Positions 12,136 to 23,689 of a stretch of DNA of 64,000 nt are shown here, one piece after another (position 1 is the stretch's first letter; every line of letters starts with the position of its first letter). A program made the translations under genes and the position numbers. The notes below the pieces were generated by a model, which worked only from the letters and a program-made list of their open reading frames with translations, was not told the DNA's origin and searched no databases. The DNA is from Aselliscus stoliczkanus (lineage: Eukaryota > Chordata > Mammalia > Chiroptera > Hipposideridae). The stretch lies in assembly GCA_033961575.1 (NCBI GenBank), contig CM066730.1, positions 154,717,523 through 154,781,522 on the forward strand, written 5' to 3'.

Positions 12136-12616
12136 AAGAAAGGAAGGAGAAAGATACAAAAACTTTCAGTGAAAGATACAAGAAGCATGGAACATTATCA
12201 GGGAGCGAGGCAGTTAGTGGAGAGCAAACTGTAAAAAGTCATCTTCCAAATCAAAGGATTTCAAGGTCCATCAAACCAGAAAGTCTGAGGTTCCTGAACC
12301 TCCCTCCACAAGGAGCAAAGGTGCTGGTTAGCAAGTGGTATTCATTCCGAGGGACTATCTTCACAGTTACTGTAATGAGTAACATATGCCATTAGGATTA
12401 CTAGCCTGGGGTTTCTCCTGAAGAGTAGCCAAAAGAAATTGTGGCAGAATAATGTAGGTAAGAGCCTTACCTCTCAAAACGAATGCTACTTCAGAAAAAA
12501 AACACAAGGTCAAGGATGGGGGAAAAGTGGTCACTTATACTTTGTTAGCCATCCAGGCTCACTCTTTGAGAAAGGACAGTGTAACACTCATCTCCAATTA
12601 ACAAAAAGGAGAACTA
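12136..12616. other. Unique intronic sequence
   Basis: No exon or repeat recognised between the L2 tail and the tRNA-half insertion. Confidence 0.5.
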
Positions 12617-12683
12617 CCCCACACATTTGAGAGTCCAGAGCACTAACCCTTACACCACGGAACCCCATATTCCCCACACATTT
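12617..12683 (-). pseudogene. tRNA-Gln-like 5' half inserted between 12-bp direct repeats
   Basis: On the minus strand, 12664 down to 12629 aligns with the 5' half of tRNA-Gln by my recollection: 31 of 36 positions, from the first base through acceptor strand, D-arm and 5' anticodon stem. It stops in the anticodon loop. Key blocks are 'ggttccgtggtgtaa', 'ggttag' and 'ctctggactct'. The unit 'ccccacacattt' occurs immediately on both sides (12617-12628 and 12672-12683), as a target-site duplication would. There is no 3' half, CCA or A-tail. This fits the known class of tailless retropseudogenes made from truncated tRNA or SINE RNA by the L1 machinery. It cannot make a functional tRNA. Confidence 0.75.
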
Positions 12684-13307
12684 CAGACCAGCGACAAAAG
12701 AGGCCAAGCCCAACGCGAACTTGTGCTGCTGCCCCTCTCCAGCCCAGTGACATGTAGTAAGCCTAAAAAATATACAAATAGGAAGACGATCAATTTTAAC
12801 AGTACAAAACTGCCAAGCATCCAAACAAGCACAGGGTTTACTCAGGGTCGACAGGTGTCCAGAGCTGTGCAAAGGTGTTGACAGGTCTCACCCCGGAAGC
12901 AAGCAGACTCCCCAATTCTCAATGGAGAGAACTGCCCCATTGTGACAGGTTTGCTTCAGGGCTCTGGGAAGAGGAGGAGCAGACAGTTCCCACTGTGAAG
13001 GATGCAATCCTTTCCGTGACTCAAGCGACTTTTCACTATCCTGGCTGCTGCAGAGACATTTTTATTGACCCCCCTGCACACAAAGTCCCACATGTGTGCC
13101 TCCTACACTCAGGCCTCAAGCTAATCTCTAGGCACCCACAGTCTAGCATCAGCTAGAAAATCCCATTGTCTGCTCCTGGATGTCAACTCCAAGTCAGAAA
13201 CAAGACCTTACTCTCATCAAGTCTATAATTCCACCCTGAGGCTGTCAGGCCCAAGTAACAGAAGCTGAGTTGCACTTGGCTACAATATGTTGATTTTAAG
13301 TGCTTAA
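12684..13307. other. Unique intronic sequence
   Basis: No exon or repeat recognised. The open frames are short. Confidence 0.5.
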
Positions 13308-13408
13308 TTTTATTTTATTTATTTATTTATTTATTTTGAGGGCAGCGTCACTGGCCCACATATGTGGGACCCGAACCGGGGCCGCTGGCTTCCCAAGCCA
13401 GTGCTTAA
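13308..13408 (-). mobile_element. 5'-truncated bat SINE, antisense
   Basis: A (TTTA)n tail, 'gagggcagcgtcactggccc', the B box in reverse and then 'aagccagtgcttaa' are present. The GGCCGGCC head is missing. The target-site duplication 'acaatatgttgattttaa' flanks it exactly, so truncation occurred at insertion. Confidence 0.93.
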
Positions 13409-13995
13409 TACAATATGTTGATTTTAAACATAGCACCATCTCCACTTCTTCTAGTGGCAGGCACCTACCCACAGCAAGGGTGATGACACAGCCGAGTTTG
13501 TCAACCTATTATAGCAGGTGAGGCTGGCCCAATTTTCTAGCTAGGGGCTAACGCAGTAACAGCAGGAAAAGGAAAAGAGAATCTCAACCTCACACCTATC
13601 AGGGTTCTAATAGGGGGTTTCTAAGTAACACTGATTAGGTCACTCGGTTGCTGCAGCTTCCTGATCAATATTGATGGGTGTCTCCTGGTACAAGAGGAAA
13701 AGGTACTAGGGCTGAGAGGATCAATGAAGCCATTCAAACGTGGGGAGCTGCTGGGAGAAAAGCTTCAGAGTAAAACGGTGCAGTGATGTGATGATGACAT
13801 GTGGGAACTGCTAACTAAGTGAAAAAGACACTTCGCACCTATCCCACGATGAAATTAACTGGGTAATAAAACATCTGAACCAGCTGGCCACTAAGCCCAG
13901 AGACAAGGCTGTCCCTAGAGAGCAAGGGGCCAAGAGCTGTCCGGGCGTGTTCAGTGTTACAGGTACCCTCCGGAGCTTGTAAAGGTGAGATCAAG
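13409..13995. other. Unique intronic sequence
   Basis: Nothing recognised. Confidence 0.5.
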
Positions 13996-13999
13996 TTAA

Positions 14000-14178
14000 A
14001 AACACACATCCAGAGCTTTGCATATATGTATTAAGACCAGTAATTCCACTGCTAGAAATCTACCCTAAAAAAATAATCAGATGGCCGGCCTAGTGGCGCA
14101 TTGGTTAAGTGCTGCCTTGGGAAGCCAGAGGCCCCGGTTCGGGTCCCACATATGAGGGCCAGTGACACCGCCCTCTTA

Positions 14179-14211
<33 letters not shown>

Positions 14212-14340
14212 AGAGTAAATGGAAATACAAGAACATATTAATATAGTAATCTGTGGGTTGTAGGCTTTTGGTGGTTTTTTGCTTTTTGTTTTTCCATGCT
14301 TTCTGTAAGAATGAAATAGTGCATCTACTTAACGGTGGGG
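14000..14340 (+). mobile_element. Old L1 LINE 3'-end fragment split by a SINE
   Basis: The left part carries 'taattccactgctagaaatc' and 'taccctaaaaaaataatcag', typical of the L1 ORF2/3'-UTR junction. After the SINE, 'ggaaatacaagaacatatta' and 'ccatgctttctgtaagaatg' look like L1 3' UTR. Confidence 0.65.
14093..14197 (+). mobile_element. Short tRNA-derived bat SINE
   Basis: Head 'ggccggcctagtggcgcatt', B box 'ccccggttcgggtcccacat', tail 'cagtgacaccgccctctt', then an A-run. It lies inside the L1 fragment at 14000-14340. Confidence 0.93.
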
Positions 14341-15000
14341 GAGGAAAAAATATCTAGGTTTCTTTCCTAGGGTTCTTTATTAGCCACATCAAAGAGGGAA
14401 AAGAACACCTTCCCCCACCCCTCCCCAAAAAGAAAAAGGCCATTCTTTGAGGGTTACATGTCTGGTGTGAAGGCTTGTCCTTCTTGCCCAGACGTGGCAA
14501 CAGGGGACAGACGGGCTTCTAGGCTGGGCGCCTAAGTGGATGTCCAGAGTAAAGCTATAAAATAATGAGCAAGATGATTTGACAAACAGGTCAGAGCTCA
14601 TGGAACCAAAATTGAGCGTGTGCTTCTCATCAGTCACCGTGTTCACTTCCTCAACAAGGTTGCCACTGCCCAGAAGACACCTGGAACCCCTCATTTGGAA
14701 CTGCTGACTGACTGGTAGTACGATCTTTCCAATGTTTTCAAGAGTTAGTAGTACATTTTCATTCTTTGAGATTGGATTTAATGTTTCAAAATAGCCAGTC
14801 TTAGATAATACCATTTTCTGGCCAATAATTAAGTATAACTATAAAAAGACTGTGGAGTTCCTTATGGGAGTCATAATCTGGCACTAAAGAGAAAAACCAC
14901 AAAAAGAGGTTTTATAAAAATTTATACATCATAGGCGCCACTGTCAGAGTATTTTTGTAACCTCCCAGGGTGACTACCGAAGGACATTTGGATACCTGAG
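14341..15000. other. Unique sequence with a 141-codon minus-strand open frame (14389-14814)
   Basis: The open frame starts with an ATG on the minus strand at 14814 and runs 141 codons, the longest outside repeats and the GC-rich island. I recognise no domain, and codon use looks unremarkable. A weak AG lies just upstream ('ttattggccag'), but the pyrimidine tract is poor. Chance is the default explanation. A fragment of a processed pseudogene is the alternative. Confidence 0.4.
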
Positions 15001-15002
15001 TT

Positions 15003-15540
15003 TTAGTACATTCAATTCTTCAAATGTTTCTTTTATGCTTAATACGCACAAGGCAATATGCTACGTGGGGGAGATAAAAGAATAAATGAGACACAGTTCC
15101 CACCTTTAGCAATAGTACAGCTAACATCTCCGGGGCTGTTACTCTCTGCCAGATGTTACATTTACTATCTCATTTAATCATCACAGCATCTGGTGGTATA
15201 AATTCTATTATCATTCCCATTTTACAAATGAGAAAACTGAGGCTTACAGAAGTTACAGAAAACCTGGCACAAGAAGTAAAGATTAGCAGGAAAATCAAGT
15301 GATTAATAAAATAATATGCTCTAAATAAGTATGTTTCAAGTACTACGACAACACAGATGCGTAAAAAAAAAATTCTACCCGGGAATGGAATAACAACTAA
15401 ACTGTGGGGGAACGTGAGATTGAGCTAGGCACTAAAGGATGACTAGAAGTTTGGTACCAAGGAAAAGAGGATACTGGTTATTCTAGGCAGAGGGCACAGG
15501 ACAGTATACACGAGGGAAGAAAATGATGCAAATGCATGGG
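15003..15540 (-). repeat. L2 LINE, antisense, split by a MIR
   Basis: Left part: 'acattcaattcttcaaatgt', 'caaggcaatatgctacgtgg', 'agacacagttcccaccttt'. After the MIR at 15120-15265, 'gcactaaaggatgactagaa', 'ctaggcagagggcacaggac' resume the antisense L2 order. Confidence 0.7.
15120..15265 (-). repeat. MIR SINE, antisense
   Basis: 'ctctgccagatgttacattt', 'actatctcatttaatcatca', 'cattcccattttacaaatga' and 'gaaaactgaggcttacagaa' are reversed MIR. Confidence 0.85.
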
Positions 15541-16446
15541 TATGTTAGGATATATTAGTTTTTAACTCAGTCATTATCTCCCAGACCTATCACGCATTTT
15601 TCCTAGCATTTTTCTCATCGCTCTACCTCACCTGCCTGTCTGCCCCCCTAATTAATCCCCAATTACCAGTCACAGCACAGGACAGGGCTCTGCCTAAGAG
15701 CAGCACTTGGGCCAACAGTTAAACCAGTCATACCTACAGAAGAGGTCCCCCAGGGTAGAAATCATTCAATGGCTATGGTTTTCATCAGGCTTGAGAAATA
15801 AAAGTTAGAGCCTTCCAGAAGCAGCAAAAATGAAATATACTGCACAGCAATGCTGGCATCAAAGCACCAAAGAGTCGTAGGAAATTGGGGACTAGAACTT
15901 CAAAAGACTTCTACAGTGTCCCTGTCCTCTCGCTGGGCTCCCTGCAACAATTACCCACTCACTAGATGGAGGAATGGCTGCAATGGAAGCATGTTGAGGA
16001 AAGCCGAGTCAGTAACTAAATGAAGAGGGGAACCAATGACCCTTTTCTGACATCCTCTCTGGAATACACAATGATACAGGTAAGAATGAAGGCAAATAGC
16101 TGTTCCCCATAATCAGGTACACGGTGGGGTAACTCAGCCCACAGGAGAGTCTGACAAAGGCAACAGTTTGTATGTAACTGTCTGCCTGGCAACCCAGGGC
16201 TGAGGACTGCTTGTCTAAGCCCTACAACAACATTCCAGAGATGACTATAAGGATGAGACCAAAACAACTACAAGCCCTCTTTCCAGGAACTCTCCCACCT
16301 GGAAAGATTCATCAGGTTCTGGAAGACAAGGGACTTAATCAGGTGCTTTATTTGGGGGAACAAACCAACTGCTCTATAGTACATGTTTGATTTCATAAAG
16401 ACTATTACACATGTATGTAAGTGAGTGATTAGAAAGCAGGACATAA
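15541..16446. other. Unique intronic sequence
   Basis: No exon or repeat recognised. Confidence 0.5.
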
Positions 16447-16601
16447 GGGCCGGCCGAGTGGCTCAGTTGGTTAGGAGCTCGCTCAAGAGTGTGAGCTGAG
16501 CTCTGAGCAACAGCAGTTCGATGCCCAGCCTGAGCTGAGCTGCCGCTGAGCTGCCAACAGGTGGCAGGATGGCTCAGCTAAAAAAAAAACAAAAACAAAA
16601 A
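16447..16601 (+). mobile_element. tRNA-derived bat SINE, gctcag-head type, short body
   Basis: Head 'gggccggccgagtggctcag' with the body 'ctgagctgccgctgagctgc', 'caacaggtggcaggatggct', ending 'cagct' and an A/CA-rich tail. The body matches the 5' part of the long copy at 4415, so this copy ends where that one starts its second tRNA-like unit. Confidence 0.9.
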
Positions 16602-17164
16602 CAGGACAGAGTTCAAGGAGACTAGTGTGGAGGGAAAAGACCTACTGCCCTCACTCCAAAGCAGCATGCTGCTACTCTCCCTCAGAGAGGAAGGTGCCCA
16701 CGTGTGTTTCATACATGCACGTGGTCAGACACGGGTATTTTCTCCTAATTCAAACAGTCCCAGCATCAGACACCAACACAACCCAGCCACCTTGGCTGCT
16801 GTGCTCCCAGGCTCTGTGATGTCCTGATGCTCTCATGCCACCAAGCCTGGGGTATACCACTGTAAGCTGTCTATGCTACGTTAGTGTTATAAGAGCGACA
16901 TGGATTAATACGTATGCAGTGCCTAAAAAGTGCCTCGCCCGTAACTGACACTTGCTGAGTGCTTATAGTTATTACTAAGAGCACTAATGCTGCTGGCTTC
17001 CAGTCTAAACCATCATAACTGTTCTGTGGTGAGATCAAGTGAGACCTGGGTGACGAGGGCTACAAATGCCCACTCAGAAGGCGACCTGATCCAGCTCATC
17101 CTGGACCACCGCAGGCACGGGACTCACCGTGCTTCAAAGATTTCTCTGGGGGGGACAGAAGAAA
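16602..17164. other. Mostly unique, with a MIR-like tail near 16890-16980
   Basis: 'atgcagtgcctaaaaagtgc' and 'cacttgctgagtgcttatag' resemble a MIR 3' part. No exon seen. Confidence 0.45.
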
Positions 17165-17255
17165 GAAGAGGTAAAACATTTGGTGAATTCTGACCGCATA
17201 CCAGACACTACACTAAGTGTAAGTATCCTGCTATGTAATGCCCGTAGCAGTAAGT
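17165..17255 (-). repeat. MIR-like fragment, antisense
   Basis: 'tttggtgaattctgaccgca', 'taccagacactacactaagt' and 'atcctgctatgtaatgcccg' resemble reversed MIR, but the copy is short and eroded. Confidence 0.5.
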
Positions 17256-20200
17256 GCCTCTGAGTCCATCCTAGGGCACAGAACCAAAATAACACGGCCG
17301 AGAGCCCCCATGTCTAGAGTGGGAAGGGTGGAGTGCGAGCTGCTCCCGCTGTGGACTCGTCTCTGATTTCAGCCCCATAAGGACCACTCCCCACGATGCT
17401 ACATCTAGTCTGTTCTTCATTCATTCCTCGTAAAGAAAAGGCAAAGGGAGGAGGGGAAAAAAATAACTTCACCGGTGGGTTGAGAAAACAAATGACTGCC
17501 AAGCTGGTTTCAATATAACCTCTTCCAAAAGCAGAAATAACCCTTTGTGGGGTGCAATTTCAAACCTCTATACCCCTGAGAGGATCAAATCAAGAGCTAT
17601 TTGTTGCATTAGCCCCACCAAGAAAGTCAGGAGAGTTACAGGAAACTGGGGACCCAAGCAGCTCTTATTTAGGGAGTAAAAAAGGACTCTTTCCTGGGTG
17701 CATGTTTTATGGGAGGAAAACAAGGAGGGCCCCGCCGCTAGTCTCTACGCGCTCTTTGTTCCCAAAGCACGCACAGCAGAGGAGGACGGAGCTATGAGTG
17801 GTATGGTCTCCTGGGAACCTCAGGAATCTACTTAGGCCACTGCTAAACCTGGCCCACATAGGCTGGGGCCATCCTGGCGGACTGCTCCTCTACACCCTGG
17901 CACAAAGGGAAGCAAAAGGCACAGTTCGATTCCCCAGTCCTATGGATAAGTCAGTCTCCTATAATTTCCATCCACCACCTGTCCGTCTTCAAAAGGCTCT
18001 GGTCTTTCATCAGAGGAATAATGCTAAGGGTGCAGGGAGCGAAACTACGCAAGGAGCTCACGTCCAAGGGACGGCCTGCTATTTCTACTCTGAGCCTTTT
18101 CTTCTGCTGAAGGAACATGCAGATTTATTAAGTTTATGATCCTTCCCTGAGCTCTGCAAACACAGGAGGAAGAAGGCCCTGATGTTAGGTGGGCATCATG
18201 CCCAGGGGTATGGAGGCACCCCTCTAGAACAGGAACTAGGGCAGGAAAAGAGGGCTCTTGGACTGCACAGGGGTACATTCTTGCACCTCCCTTCATCCCC
18301 CAACAAGGCCCAAGGACGGGAGAGTCACTGAGAAGCTGGCTTCTGTCCCCCGTCTCCCATCTCTTCCACATGAGACTCTGCCCTCTCAAATCATCCTTTG
18401 ACAGGGAAGCAACAGTTAACGTCGCTCATTCTTGCTAAGACCTGTCTGGTGTGTGATGAACTTACGGAGCCCTGAACCTAAAAAGGGTTGGCTCCAGCTG
18501 TCAGAAGCTCTGAAAAAAATGTATGGCATGGGGGAATAAAGAGAAGGGAAGACAGAGATCAGCTGACCAAGACTTTAGAGTTGCATATCCCTTTGTATCC
18601 CTTTGGAGTGTACAAAGCTCTTCATATATATGACCTCTTAGAAATAGTTCTGCAACGATCAAGAAAGTGAAATATCTGTGGACTCTGGCAGACTGGGCAT
18701 CTAGATCTCCTGCATCCCCCTCCATCCTGAAGAAGCCCACCTCACCCTTTTCCCATCTCTGCCTCCCCCACTCTCTCCACACTGCATGGCTGCTCTGGTC
18801 CACCACCCTGGTTGCTAATGAAAGAGGGCTGCTTTGAGCACCTTACTAAACAGATGGAAATAAAACCACCTATTTTTTATTACAGAAGGGTAAGTAAAAA
18901 GATATCATTCATTTTCATCCTTAACAGCCAAAAAGAGTACTGTATCATCACATCTGAGAACATTTTTCTCATCTATGGTGAGTGAAGAGTTTCCAACCAT
19001 GCAAAACAAACACCATTCCCTTTAAGTATCATTGTAATAAGAAGCTACGTCCTTTAAAGTCATTGATTTACCCTTTACGATGGCATCTCTGGCCTGTCAA
19101 CCTGCATTCTTCCTCCCCCCACAACCACTCCTGATGGGCCTGACCCACTGTGGACACAGGCAAGTGGAAAACCAGGCCCAAGATGCCTCTCTATACCTAG
19201 GTGAGGTTGCAGAGCCCAATAGCAAAAGCCCTCCACCCACCCTGCCCAGGGAGTGCCCTGGGTTCGGCTGAGCTCAAGACAGCAGGGGACATTTCTTCAT
19301 TGCCCATTCAAGCAAAAGACCAGGCTACAGCTGAAGCAGCTGAGAGGATTCCCTCCTACACGCCCACGATCACACTTACAGACTCTTTCTCTTCTATGTA
19401 ATTGCCTAAACACACTAAAAACCCGTGGCCAGCTCGGAGGAAGAGGGCTTTCTAAGTAAGCCCCTGAGGGATGGATAGAAAGCAAAGACCCCACACAACA
19501 CACAGTAAGAGTTCACACAATCGGCAAGGAGGAAAGGCAGGGAGCTGGAAGGCTTATTCTACCTCTAAGGTTGTTGAGTCCCTCCAGGAACTTCTGGTAC
19601 TTGTAGGCATTCATCCCGGCCCAGCTGTGTTGGTTCAGTGGCTGGAGATAGGCACCATGGCACAGTGACGGCTGAGAAGTGAGCGTGTGCAAACCGACTA
19701 ACCTCCACTGCTGTGCCTCCTAGCCCCCAAGAACTGGACTTTGACCACATTTACAAGTGACGTCACCAGAGAGGCTCATTACATTACAGCCCTTTGTGCG
19801 CCCTCATTTGTTGCAGTGAGCGGAAATACCTCCCTAGGAGAGGCCAGCCGTGCCTTTGTGCAAATGAGACAAGGGACCACAACAGCCCCTGCCTATCATC
19901 TGCCACCTTCTCTCTAGCCCCCAACGCAGGCTCCACTGGGACAACTGCTCCTCTGGTCTAAACTGTAGGGAGAGAGGCTTAACTGCTTTCAGGACACCAG
20001 TTAGAGGCTCATCTAACATTTGAGAATGAAACCTTTAAAGGGCCACACTCGCCACAAGAATGTCACCAAAACAGGAGCTCTTGGGTAAATATCACATGGT
20101 ATGGGGCAGGTTTTACAAAATAAACAACCAATGCTGCACCCTCCTTACAGCAGTTGTGTTTACAGACTGGAATACAGCCAAACACAGAGGACACACTGCA

Positions 20201-20515
20201 CTATACCAGTCCAAGGCAGCGAGAGGAGAGAAACAGAAGCTGTGAAACCCGCTCCCTAAAGCTGACAACACCGTTCAGGGAGGCAGGGCCTTGTCCAGCG
20301 ATCACCAGGGAAAACACGCAGCCCAGTTGCCGCCCGCATGCTCTCCACGCCAGGACACTAGTTCACTCAGAGGATTTGCTTCTGGTTTGCTTCAGTGATT
20401 TCAGTAGCTGCCACAAATTTCATTCTATTCCATTAGCCTCAAAAAGATGACACCCCCTACCCACCCCCCAATAAGTACAGGCTTAGGATAAGCTACACAT
20501 TATAATCAGAGGGGC
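17256..20515. other. About 3.3 kb of unique sequence with few repeats
   Basis: No transposon, exon or RNA gene was recognised over this length, unusual for this window. Short open frames overlap on both strands without splice or domain support. It contains the CRE palindrome at 19758. Confidence 0.5.
19758..19765. promoter_or_regulatory. Perfect CRE palindrome TGACGTCA
   Basis: The full 8-bp cAMP-response element is present in unique sequence ('aagtgacgtcaccag'). It is the consensus for CREB/ATF dimers. The motif alone does not show that it is used. Confidence 0.4.
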
Positions 20516-20519
20516 AAAA

Positions 20520-20690
20520 CCTTGAAATTTCTATAGCATTTTTGTTGTGAGGAATTCCAGGTGGTTCATCTGCATTATTATACTCATCTTTGAAACTGTT
20601 TTTTTGAAAATAACTGTAAATTTTTATTTACAGATGAGAAAATAGAGGGTAAGCAATCTGTCTAAAAGTCACATATCAGGCCAACGAGAT
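20520..20690 (-). repeat. Eroded MIR, antisense
   Basis: 'catctgcattattatactca' and 'tatttacagatgagaaaata' followed by 'gggtaagcaatctgtctaaa' and 'gtcacatatca' match reversed MIR weakly. Confidence 0.6.
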
Positions 20691-21915
20691 GGCATGGAAA
20701 GTACCTTGTTTCCCAGGCCTGAGCTTGGTACTCGGGCTCATTTTATCTTGGCATCCTAGAAAACCACAGGCAACCAACCGAGTCAGGCCCCACTGAATAA
20801 CCCCTCAGAAAAGAGGCACCCCTCTCCCAGGTCTGAAGTTTTTCAGAGCAACGTGCCATGCAGGCTGCTGTTCAGTGACCTTGGGGAGTACTCACAGTGT
20901 GTCAAATATAATTTTCCACAAAACTCATTCTATCAGAGACATCTCCCACCTGAGGGAGGAAAAGCAGCCCAGACAATAGGAATCCAATGGCAGGAACAAC
21001 TGATTTTTAAAATAGCCACTTGAACGAAGTGCATTTAAAAGACACCACATGCTAGCTTGTCATTTCCTCTCTGTGTTTCACCATATCAGATAAAAGTTAA
21101 ACAAAAACAAGGATGTTTGGAATTATTAAGTGAGTGCCGGCTCCAACATGAGGCTCTTGGGAAGAGGGGAGGGGCCAAAGGCCCGGACTCCAGTTGTATT
21201 CTTGCAGACAATGGGCCTGTCCCCGGAATCAGAGCATTCCAAAGCACCACGATCTAACATAACATGTCCATACGCTCTTTGTGACTGTTCATCTTTTATC
21301 CTCCAATAGGTTCCACAATGGAAACCAGTGAGATGTAACCTCAGGTTGGTTAAGTGAGATTCTGCCCTAAATTCCAGGGACAGACCAATGTGAAAGGCTT
21401 AGGATCTGGCAGTCTAATAGGCACTCTCAGGCCAACTGCTGACAAGGGAAAAAGAGCCCTGCTGTCATCTGCAACAGCCTTTACCAAGGCACAAACACCT
21501 AAGAGCTGAGTGCAGCTTGACTGGCTGCAGGCAGATCCGGAAGTCCAGACCACAGCGCATGAGGTGTCGGCCTTGGGGCTCCTGACTCTCCAATGACGGT
21601 AAGAGCTAAAAAGGAATACCTGCCCTGCCCTGGAGTGGGCTCGGAGATGCCACAGCCCAGTGAGGAGAAAGCCTGAGTCAGGCTCCTGAAACAGGAGGGC
21701 AAGCCCACCGACAGTCATAAATGGGGAGAAAGGGCTACACCCACAAGGAGAAAACAAGTCCTATCTTGGAGTTCCCCCAGTTCCCCCAGACCCACTAGAA
21801 ATCAATATCTTCCCTAATTCCTTTGAAGCAATCTTTCTCCTGAACACAACGGTCCTCCTCCCACAAGCCCCTCGTGTCAGGGTCAGGGAAACCAAGCCTG
21901 GACAGCCAGTTGGCA
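20691..21915. other. Unique intronic sequence
   Basis: A 135-codon minus-strand open frame (21350-21757) has no recognised domain and overlaps another frame, so it is read as chance. No repeat recognised. Confidence 0.5.
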
Positions 21916-21919
21916 GAAC

Positions 21920-22040
21920 CCGCCCATCATTTATTCCACACACATCTGTTGCGTGCTCACCGCGTACCAGCAGCCATGGTCTAGGTGCTGGGAGTGCACA
22001 GAGCTCAGAGTCTAATGGGAGAACAGGACAAAAAAGGAAC
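21920..22040 (-). repeat. L2 3' end, antisense
   Basis: 'catttattccacacacatct', 'gttgcgtgctcaccgcgtac', 'ggtctaggtgctgggagtgc' and 'gagctcagagtctaatggga' follow the antisense L2 end. Confidence 0.75.
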
Positions 22041-23455
22041 GAACCTGTCTTCTCAGATTAACAGAAGACAAGGGTCATGAATGGTCAAACCGAGGGCACA
22101 GATGACTTCCAATACTCATGCTCATTCTCTAAACGAGCCCTGAAGACAAGAGGCTTAGAGACATGAAAGGTACCTCTCTTCATATAAATACATCCATTTT
22201 CTTTGAGGCAGAACTGACACCCTGATAGCCAGTTGCCACTGTCACCCCAAAGCAGCTGCTGACCCAGGAAGAGAGCAAAAATGTCTCCAGTGACTTAAGA
22301 AGCCAGTAACAAAAGCAGGTGCCAGGTTCATGGTCCTATTCAGGGAACAACAAAGATCACTTTCTTCATTGTCCCCCTGGCAGCAGTGTCTGATGGAGAG
22401 AGGGGTTGAATTACACCTTGTCCCTCTGGTCTGCTAGACAGAAAATGAGTTTGCCATCTGAAGAAAGGGTGTCCCCAGGGCCAAAGCTCCCTCTGCAGGG
22501 CTGAGGAACAGAAGACAAAAGAAGTCACACCTCCTGCCTAGAAGGAGAGGACTGAAATGGCAAGACCAAGGATGGCTGGAATGGAAATGAAGTGCTGGTT
22601 TGACAACACGGGTCCAAGGAGCTCTGCCCACTCTGGGCTCACTCCAAGCCTACAGAGGCACTTTGTGGGGATCAGACCTATACCACGGAGCCTGGCAATG
22701 AGCTTGAAAAGGGCCCATGTTTCAGGCCACAGACCCTCAAGTCAGCTCTCTCTCCTTGATCCTTTTCTTTTTGGCTGTGTGGGCCAAGGAGAACTGGGGA
22801 CGGAGTCCTATGAATCCTCTCCTCCCTACGGTGGTTATGTAACATTACTGACCAAAAAAGCATGACCTTAGGTGCTAGCCCTACCTGAAACCAAGGATCT
22901 GCTCTAAGTTGATAAAATCAGAGGACAATGCAAACGCCTTGCTGCTGGGCATTCTGAGGACCTAACTCAAAGATCAGAGGCAGGAGTCACTGCAAAGAGG
23001 CTACAGACCTCCAGAGGAGAGACAGGAGGGAAGGAAATTTATTTCAACGAAAGCATACTGAAACAGCTATCGGGAGACAGGTATGGAAGAGATCAACAGC
23101 GCCCCCCACCCTCCGAGAACACTTTCTCTCACCAGCTCCATCAGAACTCAGGCACACAGCTGTGCCTCCAAGTCAGCTAAAGGAAGGGGCTAAGGAGCCA
23201 CACTAGTTACTCGGACAAACCTTAGGGGGACAGCCCTTGCTGGCTCAATTCAACCAGGATCCTCCACCAGTAAATAAAACAAGTCTCCAAACAGACAGGC
23301 CACCAACTTCCAGTGGCATTCCTTTGTTGCTTTTCAGCAGAGGAAGGAGTCAAAACAAATATTTTTGAGAAGTCAGATTCTAGACACTAAAAATAGCATA
23401 ATGGAATTTTTCTCTGATGCTGTCTTTTGCTATCAATGACGTTATATTAAAAGAA
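22041..23455. other. Unique intronic sequence
   Basis: No exon or repeat recognised. Confidence 0.5.
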
Positions 23456-23500
23456 AGATAGATACATAGATAGATAGACAGACAGACAGACAGACTGACT
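23456..23500. repeat. (GATA)n/(GACA)n compound microsatellite
   Basis: GATA-type units ('gatagatacatagatagata') pass into GACA units ('gacagacagacagacagac'). Confidence 0.9.
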
Positions 23501-23689
23501 GTAGAGTGGTGACTCCAGGATGGCAGGGTATGAGTTCTAAGAAACGCCCTGCTCTCGAGTCCAAGATACCCTTCTGTGTGAGGACGTCACATGGCCAAGG
23601 AGGCGCTCAGCACCTAACAGGCAGAACCTCAATAAAGGTAGCCACGTGTGTTTAAGCAGAAGTGGGTATAAATGTATCTGCTAAAGATA
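23501..23689. other. Unique sequence
   Basis: Nothing recognised. Confidence 0.4.
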
